DNA of 7,105 nucleotides from positions 7,106 to 14,210 of the forward strand of contig DAZU01000117.1 of the NCBI GenBank assembly GCA_002507425.1, in the 5' to 3' direction. Positions within the stretch are counted from its first letter, which is position 1. Every line of letters begins with the position of its first letter. The position numbers and the translations under genes were made by a program. Positions 6,775-7,105 of this stretch are shown here, one piece after another. This DNA is from Euryarchaeota archaeon UBA53 (GTDB taxonomy: Archaea; Thermoplasmatota; Poseidoniia; Poseidoniales; Poseidoniaceae). The notes beneath the pieces are model-generated. The model ran no database searches and was not told the DNA's origin. It worked only from the letters and a program-made list of their open reading frames with translations.

Positions 6775-7105
6775 ATGGCTCAGTGTGGAGCGTGTGACTC
6801 TATAATTCCACTTGATAGTACATCATGTGCAGATTGCGGTCTAGTAATCGGCGGAATATCAGAAGAAGTTATTGGAGAGTGTGGAGCATGTGGATCATTG
6901 ATACCAGCAGATAGCACATCATGTGATGACTGTGGTGTTTTCTTTGTAGACTTAAGCGGAAAGAAATCAGATACTGAAGAGCAAGATGAAATCCCTTCAG
7001 ATAATGACGCAATGGGTTTTGATAATACAGATGATGGCACTGTTGAAACAAGTGATTCAAATCTAGATCTCGATGAGGATATTTTAGAAGAACCTGAAGA
7101 AGAAC
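6775..7105 (+). CDS. Tandem zinc-ribbon protein with acidic tail (3' end cut)
   Basis: The first 110 residues of a protein that runs past the right edge. Two near-identical zinc ribbons stand in tandem: Cys4, Cys7, Cys18, Cys21 and Cys36, Cys39, Cys50, Cys53, each with the pattern CGAC-x-S-x-IP-x-DSTSC-x-DCG. Each ribbon should bind one structural zinc. From residue 61 the chain becomes a low-complexity, strongly acidic Ser/Asp/Glu segment (DTEEQDEIPSD, LDLDEDILEEPEEE), probably a disordered linker to a domain beyond the window. No signal peptide is seen. The ATG at 6775 is chosen for its AAGGA site; ATG at 6745 would add MSDDGNEGIA, acidic and protein-like, and 6718 is also open. It is divergent from the DUF835 gene and likely shares its promoter region. 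Zinc ribbons of this kind occur in archaeal transcription-linked and protein-interaction proteins, so the function stays open. Confidence 0.75.
   Translation, partial: MAQCGACDSIIPLDSTSCADCGLVIGGISEEVIGECGACGSLIPADSTSCDDCGVFFVDLSGKKSDTEEQDEIPSDNDAMGFDNTDDGTVETSDSNLDLDEDILEEPEEE
6781..6936 (+). repeat. Direct repeat: two copies of a zinc-ribbon unit, 96-bp period
   Basis: Copy 1 is 6781-6840 and copy 2 is 6877-6936, each 20 codons, offset by 96 bases. Stretches such as GTGTGGAGC and ACATCATGTG recur at the same places, while many third codon positions differ. The protein is kept better than the DNA, which points to an older internal duplication under selection, not a fresh repeat. Confidence 0.7.

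Noticed and set aside
6707..6775. N-terminal extension of the DUF835 protein (starts at 6775 or 6706)
   Set aside because: The added residues are Pro/Thr/Ser-rich with no domain match, lack a ribosome site, and cover the divergent promoter region; the AAGGTGG site supports 6649.
6780..7060. Minus-strand open frames opposite the zinc-ribbon gene
   Set aside because: They are rich in Ser, His and Leu as expected for the complement of a Cys/Asp/Glu-rich coding region, and the + strand frame shows clear paired CxxC ribbons.
1..7105. CRISPR arrays, tRNA or rRNA genes, insertion sequences, toxin-antitoxin or defence genes
   Set aside because: No regularly spaced repeats, cloverleaf-like sequences, transposase motifs, terminal inverted repeats or defence-type domains were seen; almost every base is in a metabolic, transport or unassigned coding region.

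Overview
The window looks like a gene-dense piece of an AT-leaning archaeal chromosome, most likely a planktonic euryarchaeon of the Marine Group II / Thermoplasmata-related type. The pointers are a DUF835 protein (a mostly archaeal family) with a helical tail of the kind seen in those lineages, a neighbouring tandem zinc-ribbon protein with an acidic tail, Shine-Dalgarno motifs matching the archaeal 16S tail (AGGTGG), and TATA-like AT-rich patches in place of bacterial -35/-10 pairs. This placement is an inference from protein style; there is no rRNA or other marker gene in the window.

Layout from left to right. (1) The 3' end of an MFS exporter gene on +, cut by the window edge. (2) A convergent gene on - for a membrane-anchored, probably extracytoplasmic S15/CocE-type serine hydrolase with a full Ser-Asp-His set; its 3' end overlaps the MFS gene by 19 bp. 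(3) A 78-bp divergent intergenic region with a shared AT-rich promoter patch. (4) A two-gene operon on +: hutU (urocanate hydratase, the long form resembling animal UROC1) and hutH (histidine ammonia-lyase), overlapping by 8 bp. (5) A convergent - strand gene for a DUF835 protein with a helical C-terminal extension, overlapping the hutH end by 8 bp. (6) A second divergent promoter region, then a + strand gene for a protein with two tandem CxxC...CxxC zinc ribbons and a very acidic tail, cut by the right edge.

Functionally, HutH deaminates histidine to urocanate and HutU hydrates this to imidazolonepropionate, the first two steps of histidine breakdown. The later enzymes (HutI and a formiminoglutamate-handling enzyme) are not in the window. 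The adjacent anchored S15-type hydrolase would suit a cell that lives on peptides, with histidine as one of the amino acids released, but a direct link is only inferred. The DUF835/zinc-ribbon pair is of unknown, possibly regulatory, role. No RNA gene, insertion sequence, CRISPR array or origin was seen, and there is no gene-free stretch over 300 bases. Most of the window is ordinary metabolic DNA. The DUF835/zinc-ribbon pair is the least understood part.
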